A DNA stretch of 14,330 bases. Source: an uncultured Lachnospiraceae bacterium. GTDB lineage: Bacteria; Bacillota; Clostridia; Lachnospirales; Lachnospiraceae. The stretch's first letter is position 1, and each line of letters starts with the position of its first letter. Position numbers and translations under genes: made by a program. The notes beneath the pieces are model-generated. The model was given only the letters and a program-made list of their open reading frames with translations. It made no database searches and had not been told where the DNA came from. This document shows positions 6,624-13,940 of this stretch, piece after piece. The stretch is taken from NCBI GenBank assembly GCA_934402055.1, contig CAKRTC010000038.1, positions 1 through 14,330 on the forward strand. The letters run 5' to 3'.

Positions 6624-7466
6624 TTCCAAAGCATTATAGACATCTCTCTTTGACAATCCTCTGTCATTTGCGACCGCTTTCATGGCGGCTTTCTTATCCA
6701 TGCCTTTTGAGATATACTGCTCAAGATGCTCCTCGAGGCTCATATCCTCAAAGCCTGCTTTGATCTCTTCATTAATCGCTTCAAGACTCTTGCCCTCTAT
6801 GACAAGCACATACTCACCTCTCGGTTCTCTCTCGGCAGCTTCTCCTATCGTGGTTCGTATGACCTCTTCATGCTTTTTTGTCATCTCACGGCACATCGCT
6901 ATACGTCGCTCCGGTCCGAATACTCCCGCGAGCTCCTTGAGAGTCTCCTTAAGTCTGTGCGGCGCTTCGTACAAAACTATAGTTCCTGTTTCATTCCTGA
7001 TACGATCTATCGCTTCTTTTCTGTCTCTTTTTTTCTGCTTCGGCGGCAAAAATCCCTCAAATACAAATCTTCTTACCGAGAAGCCTGATAAGGTAAGTGC
7101 GGTTATCACTGCGGAAGGTCCCGGTATGGATGTCACCTCTATACCTGCCTCAACACACTTTTGTACCAGCACTTCTCCGGGATCCGATATGCAAGGTGTT
7201 CCGGCATCCGTAACTATAGCCACATCAGTGCCCTCCAGCATTTTTTCAACCAGCTCATCCGCCTTGTCAAAGCGATTAAACTCATGGTAGCTGGTCATAG
7301 GCGTCTTTATCTCAAAATGATTAAGAAGTTTTATGGTATTTCTGGTATCCTCGGCAGCGATAAGCTCGGCTTCCTTAAGCACCTCTACCGCTCTCGGAGA
7401 CATATCTCCCAAATTACCTATAGGCGTAGCCGTTATATATAATTTTCCGTATCCGGTCTCATTCAT
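6618..7466 (-). CDS. rsmI: 16S rRNA (cytidine1402-2'-O)-methyltransferase RsmI
   Basis: About 282 residues, usual for RsmI, a tetrapyrrole-methylase-fold enzyme that 2'-O-methylates C1402 in the 16S rRNA decoding centre using SAM. The N-terminal ATPIGNLGD motif, AEDTRNT, DAGTPCISDPG and IPGPSA are all family signatures. The last 45 residues form the small helical C-terminal region ending in GLSKRDVYNALER. I prefer the ATG at 7466, which puts the usual few residues before the first strand; a GTG three codons upstream (7475) is the alternative. Neither has a strong Shine-Dalgarno site. It lies 64 bases downstream of trmN6, matching yabB-yazA-yabC in Bacillus with yazA missing. Confidence 0.95.
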   Translation of the reverse strand: MNETGYGKLYITATPIGNLGDMSPRAVEVLKEAELIAAEDTRNTIKLLNHFEIKTPMTSYHEFNRFDKADELVEKMLEGTDVAIVTDAGTPCISDPGEVLVQKCVEAGIEVTSIPGPSAVITALTLSGFSVRRFVFEGFLPPKQKKRDRKEAIDRIRNETGTIVLYEAPHRLKETLKELAGVFGPERRIAMCREMTKKHEEVIRTTIGEAAEREPRGEYVLVIEGKSLEAINEEIKAGFEDMSLEEHLEQYISKGMDKKAAMKAVANDRGLSKRDVYNALER

Positions 7467-7530
7467 ATTTATCACTTTTTAAATGTTTAGTTTCAAATCA
7501 ACAGGCTTCGCTCTTAAGACATATGCTTAC

Positions 7531-8331
7531 TTAATACCCGTAAATATCGTATATCTCATCGGTATACACGCCCGGCTCCTTATATACGATAATAGGCTTT
7601 TCGAATCTGCACTCTTCTCTTGCTCCCTTTACGGCATCTATAAGTATCATATTGGCCTCTCTGTCCACATAGGGATAGACAGGCTTGATACGCTTTGGCT
7701 CAAGCCCCACGGCTTTAAGCTTTGTAATGATCTCAGGCAGTCTCAATGGTCTGTGCACCATATAAAAATGCCCGCCGTTTTTCAGCAAGACCGAAGCCGC
7801 CCTGCACACATCCGTGAGATCACATTTCACCTCATGCCTTGAGATCTGTTTGAAATCATCCGGATTCTTCAGACCGTGCGAATCCTTCATATAAGGAGGA
7901 TTACTCGTAACCGTATCGACTCTGCCCTTAAGCTTGGCCATTACTTCTGTAAATGCGGCATTTTCCGCATCCCGATCTCCGGCCTTGGCAGACACAGCCT
8001 TGATATCTCCCTCAATTATATGCACCTTGTCGGAGAGCGCGTTGAGTCTTACGGAGCGAGAAGCCATCTCAGCCATCTCTGGCTGTATCTCAAGCCCGTA
8101 AAATTCTGCTCCCTTGGTCTTAGCCTCGAGCAATATAGGTATGATACCGGTACCTGTCCCGAGATCCACAGCTGTCCCGCCTGCCTTAACAGATGCAAAA
8201 CCACTCAGGAGTACGGCATCCATGCCGAAGCAGAAACCGTCGTTACGCTGTATTATCCCGTATCCGTTTCTCTCCAGATCATCTATGCGCTCATTTTCTT
8301 TGAGAACAACTTCTCCTCTGTATTCAATCAT
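7531..8331 (-). CDS. trmN6: tRNA1(Val) (adenine37-N6)-methyltransferase family protein (TrmN6/YfiC/YabB)
   Basis: A 266-residue SAM-dependent N6-adenine methyltransferase of the small-methyltransferase type. SAM motif I is DLGTGTG at 56-62 and the catalytic NPPY is at 144-147; the N-terminal stretch DDLERNGYGIIQ ... FGMDAVLLSGF is characteristic of the YfiC/TrmN6 group. The likely target is A37 of a valine tRNA, by analogy with E. coli TrmN6; a Val tRNA gene happens to be in the window, but its modification is not shown by the sequence. I chose the ATG at 8331, overlapping the ricT stop by eight bases (ATGATTGA), which suggests translational coupling. A TTG at 8367 would extend it by 12 residues but lacks a ribosome binding site. 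It corresponds to Bacillus yabB. Confidence 0.9.
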   Translation of the reverse strand: MIEYRGEVVLKENERIDDLERNGYGIIQRNDGFCFGMDAVLLSGFASVKAGGTAVDLGTGTGIIPILLEAKTKGAEFYGLEIQPEMAEMASRSVRLNALSDKVHIIEGDIKAVSAKAGDRDAENAAFTEVMAKLKGRVDTVTSNPPYMKDSHGLKNPDDFKQISRHEVKCDLTDVCRAASVLLKNGGHFYMVHRPLRLPEIITKLKAVGLEPKRIKPVYPYVDREANMILIDAVKGAREECRFEKPIIVYKEPGVYTDEIYDIYGY

Positions 8332-9232
8332 CGAGTGCGGATCTTTCTCTTTTATCCTTATGTTCAAGCTCGCGAAGTTCTTTTATTTCCTTGTCGTTTT
8401 CAGACTGTTTAGTTTTTTTGCGGCTCTTAAACTTGATCTCGGAAGCAGCATAATCCCTTACTTCCTTTTCATCATTAGGAAGCTCCACTATAACCTTTAC
8501 ACGCTGCTTAAGTATATTGACGGCACTCACCACTCCCTTAAGATTATCCGGAGTAGTCACAAAATCACCCGTGGACGGAAGTGACTTATTAAGCTCCTCA
8601 TATGCCTCTTCTTCATTTTTAAGGCAGCACATAAGTCTGCCGCAGACACCGGATATCTTGGCTGTGTTAAGCGAGAGATTCTGCTTCTTTGCCATCTTGA
8701 TCGATACCGGTGCAAAATCAGAGAGATAGCTGTGGCAGCATAAAGGTCTGCCGCATGAACCGTAGCCTCCGAGTATCTTGGTCTCGTCCCTGACTCCTAC
8801 CTGTCTTAACTCTATCCTTGTATGGAACACAGACGCAAGATCCTTGACCAGCTCTCTGAAATCCACTCTTCCCTCTGCCGTAAAATAAAAGAGCATCTTG
8901 GAGTTATCAAGTGTGTACTCGCAGGCAATAAGCTTCATATCAAGCTCATGCTTGTTGATAAGATCCTTACATGTCCTTATCGCTGCCTTTTCTTTCTCTC
9001 TGTTTTCTTCCATCTTGGCCGTGTCATTTGCATCAGCTTCCCTGATGACCTTCTTCAACGGCTGTTTATCCTTGTCTGATTCGATCATATCAACCGTTAC
9101 GACCTCGCCGTATTCTATACCTCTCGAAGTCTCAACTATGACCTTACTGCCTCTCTTAAGATTGAGGCCGTCGGGATCGAAATGATATATCTTTCCCGCC
9201 TGTCTGAATCTGACACCAACTGCTTTTACCAT
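8324..9232 (-). CDS. ricT: RicT/YaaT, PSP1-domain Fe-S regulatory protein
   Basis: 302 residues with the PSP1 C-terminal domain. Six cysteines lie in two groups, C160/C165/C166 (GSCGRPLCC) and C197/C202/C203 (GVCGRLMCC), the family signature. In B. subtilis RicT forms a cytoplasmic complex with RicA (YmcA) and RicF (YlbF) that carries [4Fe-4S] clusters, assists RNase Y in mRNA maturation, and affects sporulation, competence and biofilm decisions. RicA and RicF are not in this window. The N-terminus (VGVRFRQAGKIYHFD) and the EYGEVV strand are typical; the final 35 residues are a highly charged Lys/Glu tail. The ATG follows AAGGAAA, 16 bases after the holB stop. It sits directly after holB as in Bacillus, though yabA is missing downstream. 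Confidence 0.94.
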   Translation of the reverse strand: MVKAVGVRFRQAGKIYHFDPDGLNLKRGSKVIVETSRGIEYGEVVTVDMIESDKDKQPLKKVIREADANDTAKMEENREKEKAAIRTCKDLINKHELDMKLIACEYTLDNSKMLFYFTAEGRVDFRELVKDLASVFHTRIELRQVGVRDETKILGGYGSCGRPLCCHSYLSDFAPVSIKMAKKQNLSLNTAKISGVCGRLMCCLKNEEEAYEELNKSLPSTGDFVTTPDNLKGVVSAVNILKQRVKVIVELPNDEKEVRDYAASEIKFKSRKKTKQSENDKEIKELRELEHKDKRERSALDD

Positions 9233-9248
9233 ATTTTATATTTCCTTA

Positions 9249-10250
9249 TCAGTTTTCCTTCATGCGGAGCAGCAGCAATTCAAATGCCAGCTCCGGGTTA
9301 ACATTGGCATTAAGCCTCTGTCTGCATATTTCAATTCCGTTCATTATCTCCTGTATTCCGTCATAGGAGGTGAGTGACGCCGCATTCATAAGCGCCTTTC
9401 TCTCTCCCTTAAACACAAGAGAATTAAGATTCCTCGTGACCGTAAACATGGTCAGATCTCTGTACCACAGTTCCAGCAGATCAAGCGCATCATTCGGATC
9501 AGGACATTCCATAAGCAGCTTTGATATCTCTATGTGCATATCCGTACTGTCCATATCACGAAGAGTCTTTAGTATCTTCATTACTCTGTGATACCATTCT
9601 GTAAATGTCTCACTCTGTGCAAGCTCTATCGCCTTGCCGAGATTGCCCTTGGAAAAAGCAACACAGATATCTGTCATATCCTCCGAGACATCATACTTAT
9701 CCTTAAGATAATCCCTGATAGTAGCATCCGTAAGCGGCCTTAAGTTCTCCTTGATAGTCCTTGATCTAACCGTATCAAGAAGCTTCCTGTCATCATTTAC
9801 AAGGAGAAGGATTATGACATATTCCGGCGGCTCCTCCAAGGTCTTAAGCAATGCATTCTGCGCCTGAACCGTCATCTTATCGGCCTCCGGCATTACATAT
9901 ACCTTATAGCCTCCTTCATACGGCTTAATATCCACAGTATCTATAAGCTGCTCTCTGACCTCATCAACGCTTATGATATTAGGCTTCTCATGTGTGATGT
10001 ATATAACATCAGGATGATTGCCGCTTAATATCTTCTTACACTCCGGGCAATGCAGACACGGCTTCCTGCTCTCATCCTGCTCCTCGCAGAAAAGCTCAAG
10101 CAGAAAAGCCTCTGCCATGGTCTTCTTACCCATACCCTTTTCTCCGGTCAGCATATAGCTGTGCCTGATACTTCCGGATTTTATGGCCGACTTAAGCTGA
10201 TCCTTTATAAGCTCGTTTCCGATTATTTTATTAAATCCGTTATTATCCAT
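9249..10250 (-). CDS. holB: DNA polymerase III subunit delta' (HolB)
   Basis: 333 residues, normal for the delta' subunit of the clamp loader, which together with DnaX and HolA opens the sliding clamp onto primed DNA. The N-terminal AAA+ domain shows a Walker-A-like GEKGMGKKT at 36-44, a four-cysteine zinc module (C55, C65, C68, C71), QNALLKTLEEPP as the delta'/DnaX signature, and an SRT sensor-like motif. The C-terminal domain (about 210-333) is the helical oligomerisation collar. The frame stays open upstream to 10349 and overlaps the kinase gene, but the ATG at 10250 has GGTGA five bases upstream and places the first strand correctly. Gap to the preceding gene 46 bases, to ricT 16 bases. 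Confidence 0.93.
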   Translation of the reverse strand: MDNNGFNKIIGNELIKDQLKSAIKSGSIRHSYMLTGEKGMGKKTMAEAFLLELFCEEQDESRKPCLHCPECKKILSGNHPDVIYITHEKPNIISVDEVREQLIDTVDIKPYEGGYKVYVMPEADKMTVQAQNALLKTLEEPPEYVIILLLVNDDRKLLDTVRSRTIKENLRPLTDATIRDYLKDKYDVSEDMTDICVAFSKGNLGKAIELAQSETFTEWYHRVMKILKTLRDMDSTDMHIEISKLLMECPDPNDALDLLELWYRDLTMFTVTRNLNSLVFKGERKALMNAASLTSYDGIQEIMNGIEICRQRLNANVNPELAFELLLLRMKEN

Positions 10251-10296
10251 ATCTATCACCGTAGCGCTTATCCGCATCAAATTACAAACAGCTTTA

Positions 10297-10875
10297 TTAC
10301 AGCCCGCAATAATCAATGATCTCGTCAACGCAAGCCTCGAGATCATCATTTACAAAACGTTTATCTATACCGGCCTCAAGCAGCTTCTCCTCGGAAAAGT
10401 CCTCCAAATCCGCGATAAATCTCCTGCACAGCTCCTTGTATTTTGGAGTTTCTTCCCGCATCTCCCTGGTGAGAGCTCTCATCAAGCGTACTCCGTCATC
10501 AAGCTCAATGTATATAGCTGCGACCTTATCCGTACCGAAATAATTCCTAAGACTAAGATACGATTCCAAGGTTGCCGGCATCAGATAATTTCTTTTATCA
10601 AGTTCTATCTGTCCGTCATCTATTGTAGCATAAGTCCAGGGTCCGTATACGGTATCATAAGTCCTTGACTCAATAAGCTTGCCTGCCGCTTTGTAATCGG
10701 CGATCTTGGCTTCGTCTGTATAATTATAACTCACTCCCGGAACCTCGCCCTCACGTATAGGTCGGGTCGTATACATTACATATCTTCCGAGCTGCGGTCT
10801 GCGCTCAATTATCCTTTTGTAAATGCTGTCCTTGCCCGATGCTGATTTGCCTATCAGACAATAAAGCTTACCCAT
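10297..10875 (-). CDS. Guanylate-kinase-like P-loop protein
   Basis: 192 residues with a P-loop GKSASGKD at 9-16 and a TTRPIREGE segment at 36-44, as in the GMP-binding part of guanylate kinases (GMP + ATP to GDP + ADP). It departs from canonical Gmk: the P-loop has Asp-Ser after the lysine where Gmk has Gly-Thr, and the usual GNYYGT-type segment is replaced by DTVYGPWTYAT near 74-84. It may be a true but divergent Gmk or a related nucleotide kinase. It sits at the position of tmk (thymidylate kinase) in the Bacillus holB block. The start ATG shares a base with the upstream stop (TGATG), with GGTGA six bases before, so translation is likely coupled to the 561-residue gene. Confidence 0.8.
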   Translation of the reverse strand: MGKLYCLIGKSASGKDSIYKRIIERRPQLGRYVMYTTRPIREGEVPGVSYNYTDEAKIADYKAAGKLIESRTYDTVYGPWTYATIDDGQIELDKRNYLMPATLESYLSLRNYFGTDKVAAIYIELDDGVRLMRALTREMREETPKYKELCRRFIADLEDFSEEKLLEAGIDKRFVNDDLEACVDEIIDYCGL

Positions 10876-12560
10876 CAGGCTTCACCGGGTCCTTTCTTTT
10901 CTACAGCCCCTAAGGCACTGCCGGACTGTCCGTTGGCTGCTGCCCCCGGCTCTGCTGCCGCACCTATCTCTGTATTTGCACTACTGTCCGGAGCCGCAGG
11001 CTGCGCATTAGTCTCTGCTGTATTGCCGGTTGCTGCGTTTGACGGATCAGAACTACCGGCACTCTCATTTGGTTCACCTGCAGGCTCTTCCGATATTTCA
11101 ACAGGATCTACACCAACAGCAAGCGGATATGATGATACCAGCTTTGCCTGCTTAAATATATTTGAGGTCCTTACGGTAGCGTAACCGTCTTTGATCGCAT
11201 ACAATATACACTTCGATCCGAGATCCGAAGCATCATATACTATATCCACATCTCCGTCCAGACTAATGGTCACAAGCCCTGCCGATCCGTTTGCATCTGT
11301 GTATTCCGCAACGATCTTGGAAGAGTCAAAATCAAAATGCATATTGGATACACTTCCGTCAAATTCCGCGGAAATAACTTCCTTTTTACCGTTTGCACTT
11401 CTTATTACTCTTGCCTTCTTCTTACCGAAGGAATCTCCGTTTTCCACGGTATATGTATAACCGCCGTAATTAACCTGAGACTTTGAAGCAACGGATGTTA
11501 TCTCTCCGTTTGCATTTACCGCATAAACAAAGTTGCCGGCCTTAAACGAATCAGATGCCAAAGTAACCGGATATCCGCCTTCAAGCATAAGCATTGCCTT
11601 TCCGCTGGAGGTATCCACATAATAGTCTCCGTCCTCAGGAAATGTCTTCATGCTCTCATCTTCTTTGAATGAAGTAACACGCTCTACCTTTGTACCGTCA
11701 TCAACATAGACATGAATATCTCCGTTTCCGGCTCCTATCAGCTTATACCCCTTTATGTCCTCCGCACAGATCTCTCTCTTCTCTGCACCGGGCTTCATCC
11801 TGAATAGCTTGTTGGCTATAGGCTCAAGCATCTTATCCGAAGCGTCGACAAAAGCAACATAATAAATATATCCGTCTGCTACATTCATGGCAAAGTTGGA
11901 AGTATACTGCAGATTTGAGTCTCCCCCGAGCAGATGCGAAAATGACTCGGTGGTCTTTTTATATTTTATCGCATAGAGATCATCTACCTGCTTCTCGGTA
12001 TCAAGAAAAGCCCAAAGCGTCTTGGTCTGAACTACTCCCGGATAATCCTTCTGATCGTTTTCCGACTCTGAAATATATGCATTATTATAGCTTATACTGT
12101 AGAGCCTGTATTCCCTGTCGAATCTATAGTTGAATGCTCCCTCATTAAGATCGGATACGGCACGTCCCTTATCATCAAAATAATACAGATCAGAACCATC
12201 CTCAAGCCATTCCGAAGCAAGGAGCTTCTTACCGTCTTCCTCTATTATATCCGAATCCTCGCGATCCGACAGCTCATCTTCACTCAAAACATAGACAAGC
12301 TCGTCCTTGTCAAGCCAGACAAGACCCGGCTCATCGGCAGCATCCTGTGTCTTTGTTTCATCTGATGTGGTCTCAGTCTCCGATCCGTCTGACTTGAATC
12401 TTTTGAAAAAACTTAGAAAACTGTTATTACTTATGTATGCAAATACAAATACAAGCAACAATATTGCTATGATCATCAATGCTATTGCCGAAAGCATATT
12501 GCTTCCGCCCGATGATCTGCGGCTGCCGCGGCTTCTCTTACTGTTTCTGTTCTGTGACAT
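10875..12560 (-). CDS. Unrecognised membrane-anchored extracytoplasmic protein, 561 residues
   Basis: I do not recognise a family. The first 21 residues are rich in Ser, Arg and Gly (positive, cytoplasmic), followed by one hydrophobic segment at about 22-44, giving a type II membrane anchor with the rest outside. Residues about 57-75 are acidic, Thr/Glu-rich. The body (about 80-485) consists of short strand-turn units rich in Asp, Gly, Tyr and Lys (LVWLDKDELVYVL, DGYIYYVAFVD, NGEITSVAS), reminiscent of beta-propeller or sensor domains with repeated blades. The last 75 residues are a low-complexity Ala/Pro/Ser/Gly/Glu tail, perhaps wall-spanning. It is the first gene of the kinase-holB-ricT run and overlaps the kinase gene by one base, which makes it part of that operon. 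The ATG has only a weak ribosome binding site. Confidence 0.75.
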   Translation of the reverse strand: MSQNRNSKRSRGSRRSSGGSNMLSAIALMIIAILLLVFVFAYISNNSFLSFFKRFKSDGSETETTSDETKTQDAADEPGLVWLDKDELVYVLSEDELSDREDSDIIEEDGKKLLASEWLEDGSDLYYFDDKGRAVSDLNEGAFNYRFDREYRLYSISYNNAYISESENDQKDYPGVVQTKTLWAFLDTEKQVDDLYAIKYKKTTESFSHLLGGDSNLQYTSNFAMNVADGYIYYVAFVDASDKMLEPIANKLFRMKPGAEKREICAEDIKGYKLIGAGNGDIHVYVDDGTKVERVTSFKEDESMKTFPEDGDYYVDTSSGKAMLMLEGGYPVTLASDSFKAGNFVYAVNANGEITSVASKSQVNYGGYTYTVENGDSFGKKKARVIRSANGKKEVISAEFDGSVSNMHFDFDSSKIVAEYTDANGSAGLVTISLDGDVDIVYDASDLGSKCILYAIKDGYATVRTSNIFKQAKLVSSYPLAVGVDPVEISEEPAGEPNESAGSSDPSNAATGNTAETNAQPAAPDSSANTEIGAAAEPGAAANGQSGSALGAVEKKGPGEA

Positions 12561-12815
12561 ATCTAAAACTCTGTGTTAAAAATCTCCTGAAAATGCAGCT
12601 TTAAGCTTGAACACTGTCTGTTTGAGACGCGTCATTTTAATCTTGATCTGCTAAACAATGAACGATCAGCCTATTACCGCATTTTAACAATACCATCTGA
12701 ATTATACGCTAAAGTTTAACATTAATTATATTTGCTAGCAACCGACAAAACCTTAAAGAAAAACATAGTAAAATAATGAATCCTATCGGCACTTTGTGCT
12801 CATTTCCGTTACGCA
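12561..12815 (-). promoter_or_regulatory. Leader region of the 561-residue gene operon, candidate promoters
   Basis: About 250 bases without a gene. Two TATAAT sequences occur on the minus strand, at 12701-12706 and about 30 bases further upstream within AAATATAATTAATG; neither has a good -35 box at standard spacing. Use of the first would give a leader of about 130 bases. I see no riboswitch, T-box or small ORF with a ribosome binding site here. Confidence 0.35.
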
Positions 12816-12864
12816 ATCAAAAAGATGAGGATGATTGCAAGTAAACTTGCTCATCCTCATCTTT
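12816..12864 (-). terminator. Strong intrinsic terminator, second of a tandem pair after tRNA-Phe
   Basis: A perfect 14-base inverted repeat (12821-12834 with 12851-12864, AAAGATGAGGATGA / TCATCCTCATCTTT) is extended inward, after a 2-base bulge, by GCAAG/CTTGC closing a TAAA loop. Five T's follow on the minus strand (A's at 12819-12823). It insulates the operon downstream from the tRNA cluster. Confidence 0.8.
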
Positions 12865-12883
12865 CCGATTCCGTTTATGCGCT

Positions 12884-12910
12884 AAAAAAGCAGCCGATTC
12901 CTCGACTGCT
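12884..12910 (-). terminator. Intrinsic terminator directly after tRNA-Phe
   Basis: On the minus strand AGCAGTCG (12903-12910) pairs with CGGCTGCT (12889-12896), eight pairs with one G-U and a 6-base loop, followed by six T's. It begins four bases after the tRNA 3' end. Confidence 0.88.
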
Positions 12911-12914
12911 CAAA

Positions 12915-12987
12915 TGCCTCAGGCCGGAATCGAACCGGCGACACATGGATTTTCAGTCCATTGCTCTACCAACTGAGCTACCGAGGC
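12915..12987 (-). tRNA. tRNA-Phe (GAA)
   Basis: A 73-base cloverleaf on the minus strand: acceptor GCCTCGG with CTGAGGC, D arm GCTC/GAGC, anticodon loop CTGAAAA with GAA, T arm GCCGG/CCGGC around TTCGATT, discriminator A. The CCA end is not encoded. It is separated from the other five tRNA genes by the oleate hydratase relic and has its own promoter and terminators. Confidence 0.97.
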
Positions 12988-13029
12988 ATAACGCCAAGCC
13001 TGTCTGTAACAAACGCTTAACAGAGTTAT

Positions 13030-13058
13030 ATTCTATTTTATAGTCCTGATTTTGTCAA
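13030..13058 (-). promoter_or_regulatory. Sigma-A promoter for tRNA-Phe
   Basis: TTGACA (13053-13058) and TAGAAT (13030-13035) are spaced 17 bases apart on the minus strand, about 45 bases upstream of the mature tRNA-Phe 5' end. The near-consensus boxes and optimal spacing fit a stable-RNA promoter. No other gene lies between. Confidence 0.88.
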
Positions 13059-13264
13059 GAAAAATACGGTAAAGACGCTGTTAGCTTCTCCGATTATCAA
13101 CTCGGAGCCCAATATTTACGGTACTTATCAACAATTGCCGCATTCTCCGCAGGATCTATCCACGGAAAATGCGGCAAGGCATATCTTACTTTGTTATTTC
13201 ACTGCATCAGCATTGATAATACTATAGAATATGCATACCTTATCTTAGCCGATGACTATAAATA
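13059..13264 (-). other. Relic-like spacer with two hairpins and an orphan C-terminal peptide frame
   Basis: This stretch lies between the oleate hydratase relic and the tRNA-Phe promoter. Hairpin one pairs 13088-13093 with 13102-13107 (CTCCGA/TCGGAG). Hairpin two pairs 13135-13149 with 13163-13177, 15 bases with one mismatch around a 13-base loop. Neither has a T-run. A minus-strand frame of 33 codons ending in Lys-Tyr-Trp-Ala-Pro-Ser and a double stop (TGA TAA) covers both arms of hairpin two; it has no start codon with a ribosome binding site. I cannot assign it to a family; it could be the tail of a lost gene. Confidence 0.35.
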
Positions 13265-13773
13265 TTACTTGAGTATCTTATGCTCCCCATTGATATCAAA
13301 TACAACATTTGTAACCTCAGTATTGAATCTAAAATCAACGCCGGCCTTCTCAAGATACTTCTGCATAGGCAGTATAAGCGAATCATACTGATTGTACTTG
13401 GTAAACTTAAGAGCACTGAAATCCGGAAGTCCACCGATATGATGGATAAATCTCTGGAAATATCTCTTCATTTCAAGAGCTGAGTGCCACTCCTCAAAGG
13501 CAAACATGCAGCTGCGAGTGATGCCAGTCCGCTTCCTACGATATACGCACTCTTGGAATCAATCCCTTCAGGCTTTTTCGGGCGGATAAATGCCTCATAG
13601 TTACCATTGGAATAAAATATTCCCTTGCTGTTCTTAGCCTGCTTTCCTCTCTCGATATTTCTGTAATCTGAAGCCGCTTCCTTAGAACTCTTTTTCTTGG
13701 CATAAGATAATGCTGTAAATGCCGCTGCTCCGGCTCCTGCACATGCAATTACTATCAAAAAATTAAGGTACAA
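13265..13773 (-). pseudogene. Degraded oleate hydratase (myosin-cross-reactive antigen family)
   Basis: Two pieces of one gene in different frames. The upstream piece (13468-13773) has a hydrophobic N-terminal anchor, a KKK stretch, then FYSNGNYEAF, RPKKPEG and the FAD-binding YIVGSGLASLAAAC, the classic N-terminus of oleate hydratases (FAD proteins adding water to the cis-9 double bond of unsaturated fatty acids). The downstream piece (13265-13507) starts at FAFEEWHSALEMK and runs through the RFIHHIGGLPDFSALKFTKYNQYDSL region, which in intact proteins lies about 200 residues in. The roughly 140 residues between are gone, and the frame shifts at the junction (13502-13507). Everything after about one third of the protein is missing. 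The apparent TTG start lies in the U-tract of the tRNA-Lys terminator, with no ribosome binding site. No activity is expected. Confidence 0.9.
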
Positions 13774-13806
13774 AAAACGGAAACCCTCGTAAAATAAGGA
13801 TTTCCG
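13772..13806 (-). terminator. Intrinsic terminator after tRNA-Lys
   Basis: On the minus strand CGGAAATCC (13798-13806) pairs with GGGTTTCCG (13778-13786), nine positions with one mismatch and an 11-base loop, followed by six T's (13772-13777). It starts seven bases after the tRNA-Lys 3' end and closes the main tRNA transcription unit. Confidence 0.85.
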
Positions 13807-13813
13807 CTAATTA

Positions 13814-13886
13814 TGAGCATGTCGGGAATCGAACCCGAGACAACTTGATTAAAAGTCAAGTGCTCTACCGACTGAGCTACATGCCC
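13814..13886 (-). tRNA. tRNA-Lys (TTT)
   Basis: A 73-base cloverleaf: acceptor GGGCATG with CATGCTC (one G-U), D arm GCTC/GAGC, anticodon stem CTTGA/TCAAG around CTTTTAA with TTT, T arm with TTCGATT, discriminator A. No encoded CCA. It lies between two intrinsic terminators, and no clear promoter is visible directly upstream. Confidence 0.97.
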
Positions 13887-13905
13887 TCATATGTGACCTG
13901 CTAAT

Positions 13906-13940
13906 AAAAAAACAGGGCAGGAAATTTAAATTCCGCCCTG
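13906..13940 (-). terminator. Intrinsic terminator between tRNA-fMet and tRNA-Lys
   Basis: CAGGGC (13913-13918) pairs with GCCCTG (13935-13940), continued by GGAA/TTCC after one bulged base, with a 7-base AT loop. On the minus strand seven T's follow (A's at 13906-13912). It starts four bases after tRNA-fMet and ends 19 bases before tRNA-Lys. Confidence 0.88.

Noticed and set aside
8332..8367. TTG-initiated extension of TrmN6
   Set aside because: No ribosome binding site; the ATG overlapping the ricT stop fits coupled translation and family length.
10251..10349. Extended start of HolB overlapping the kinase gene
   Set aside because: The extension is not family-like and the ATG at 10250 has a well-spaced GGTGA.
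12825..13043. A 72-codon plus-strand frame across tRNA-Phe and its terminators
   Set aside because: It translates the complement of a tRNA gene and hairpins and has no independent support.
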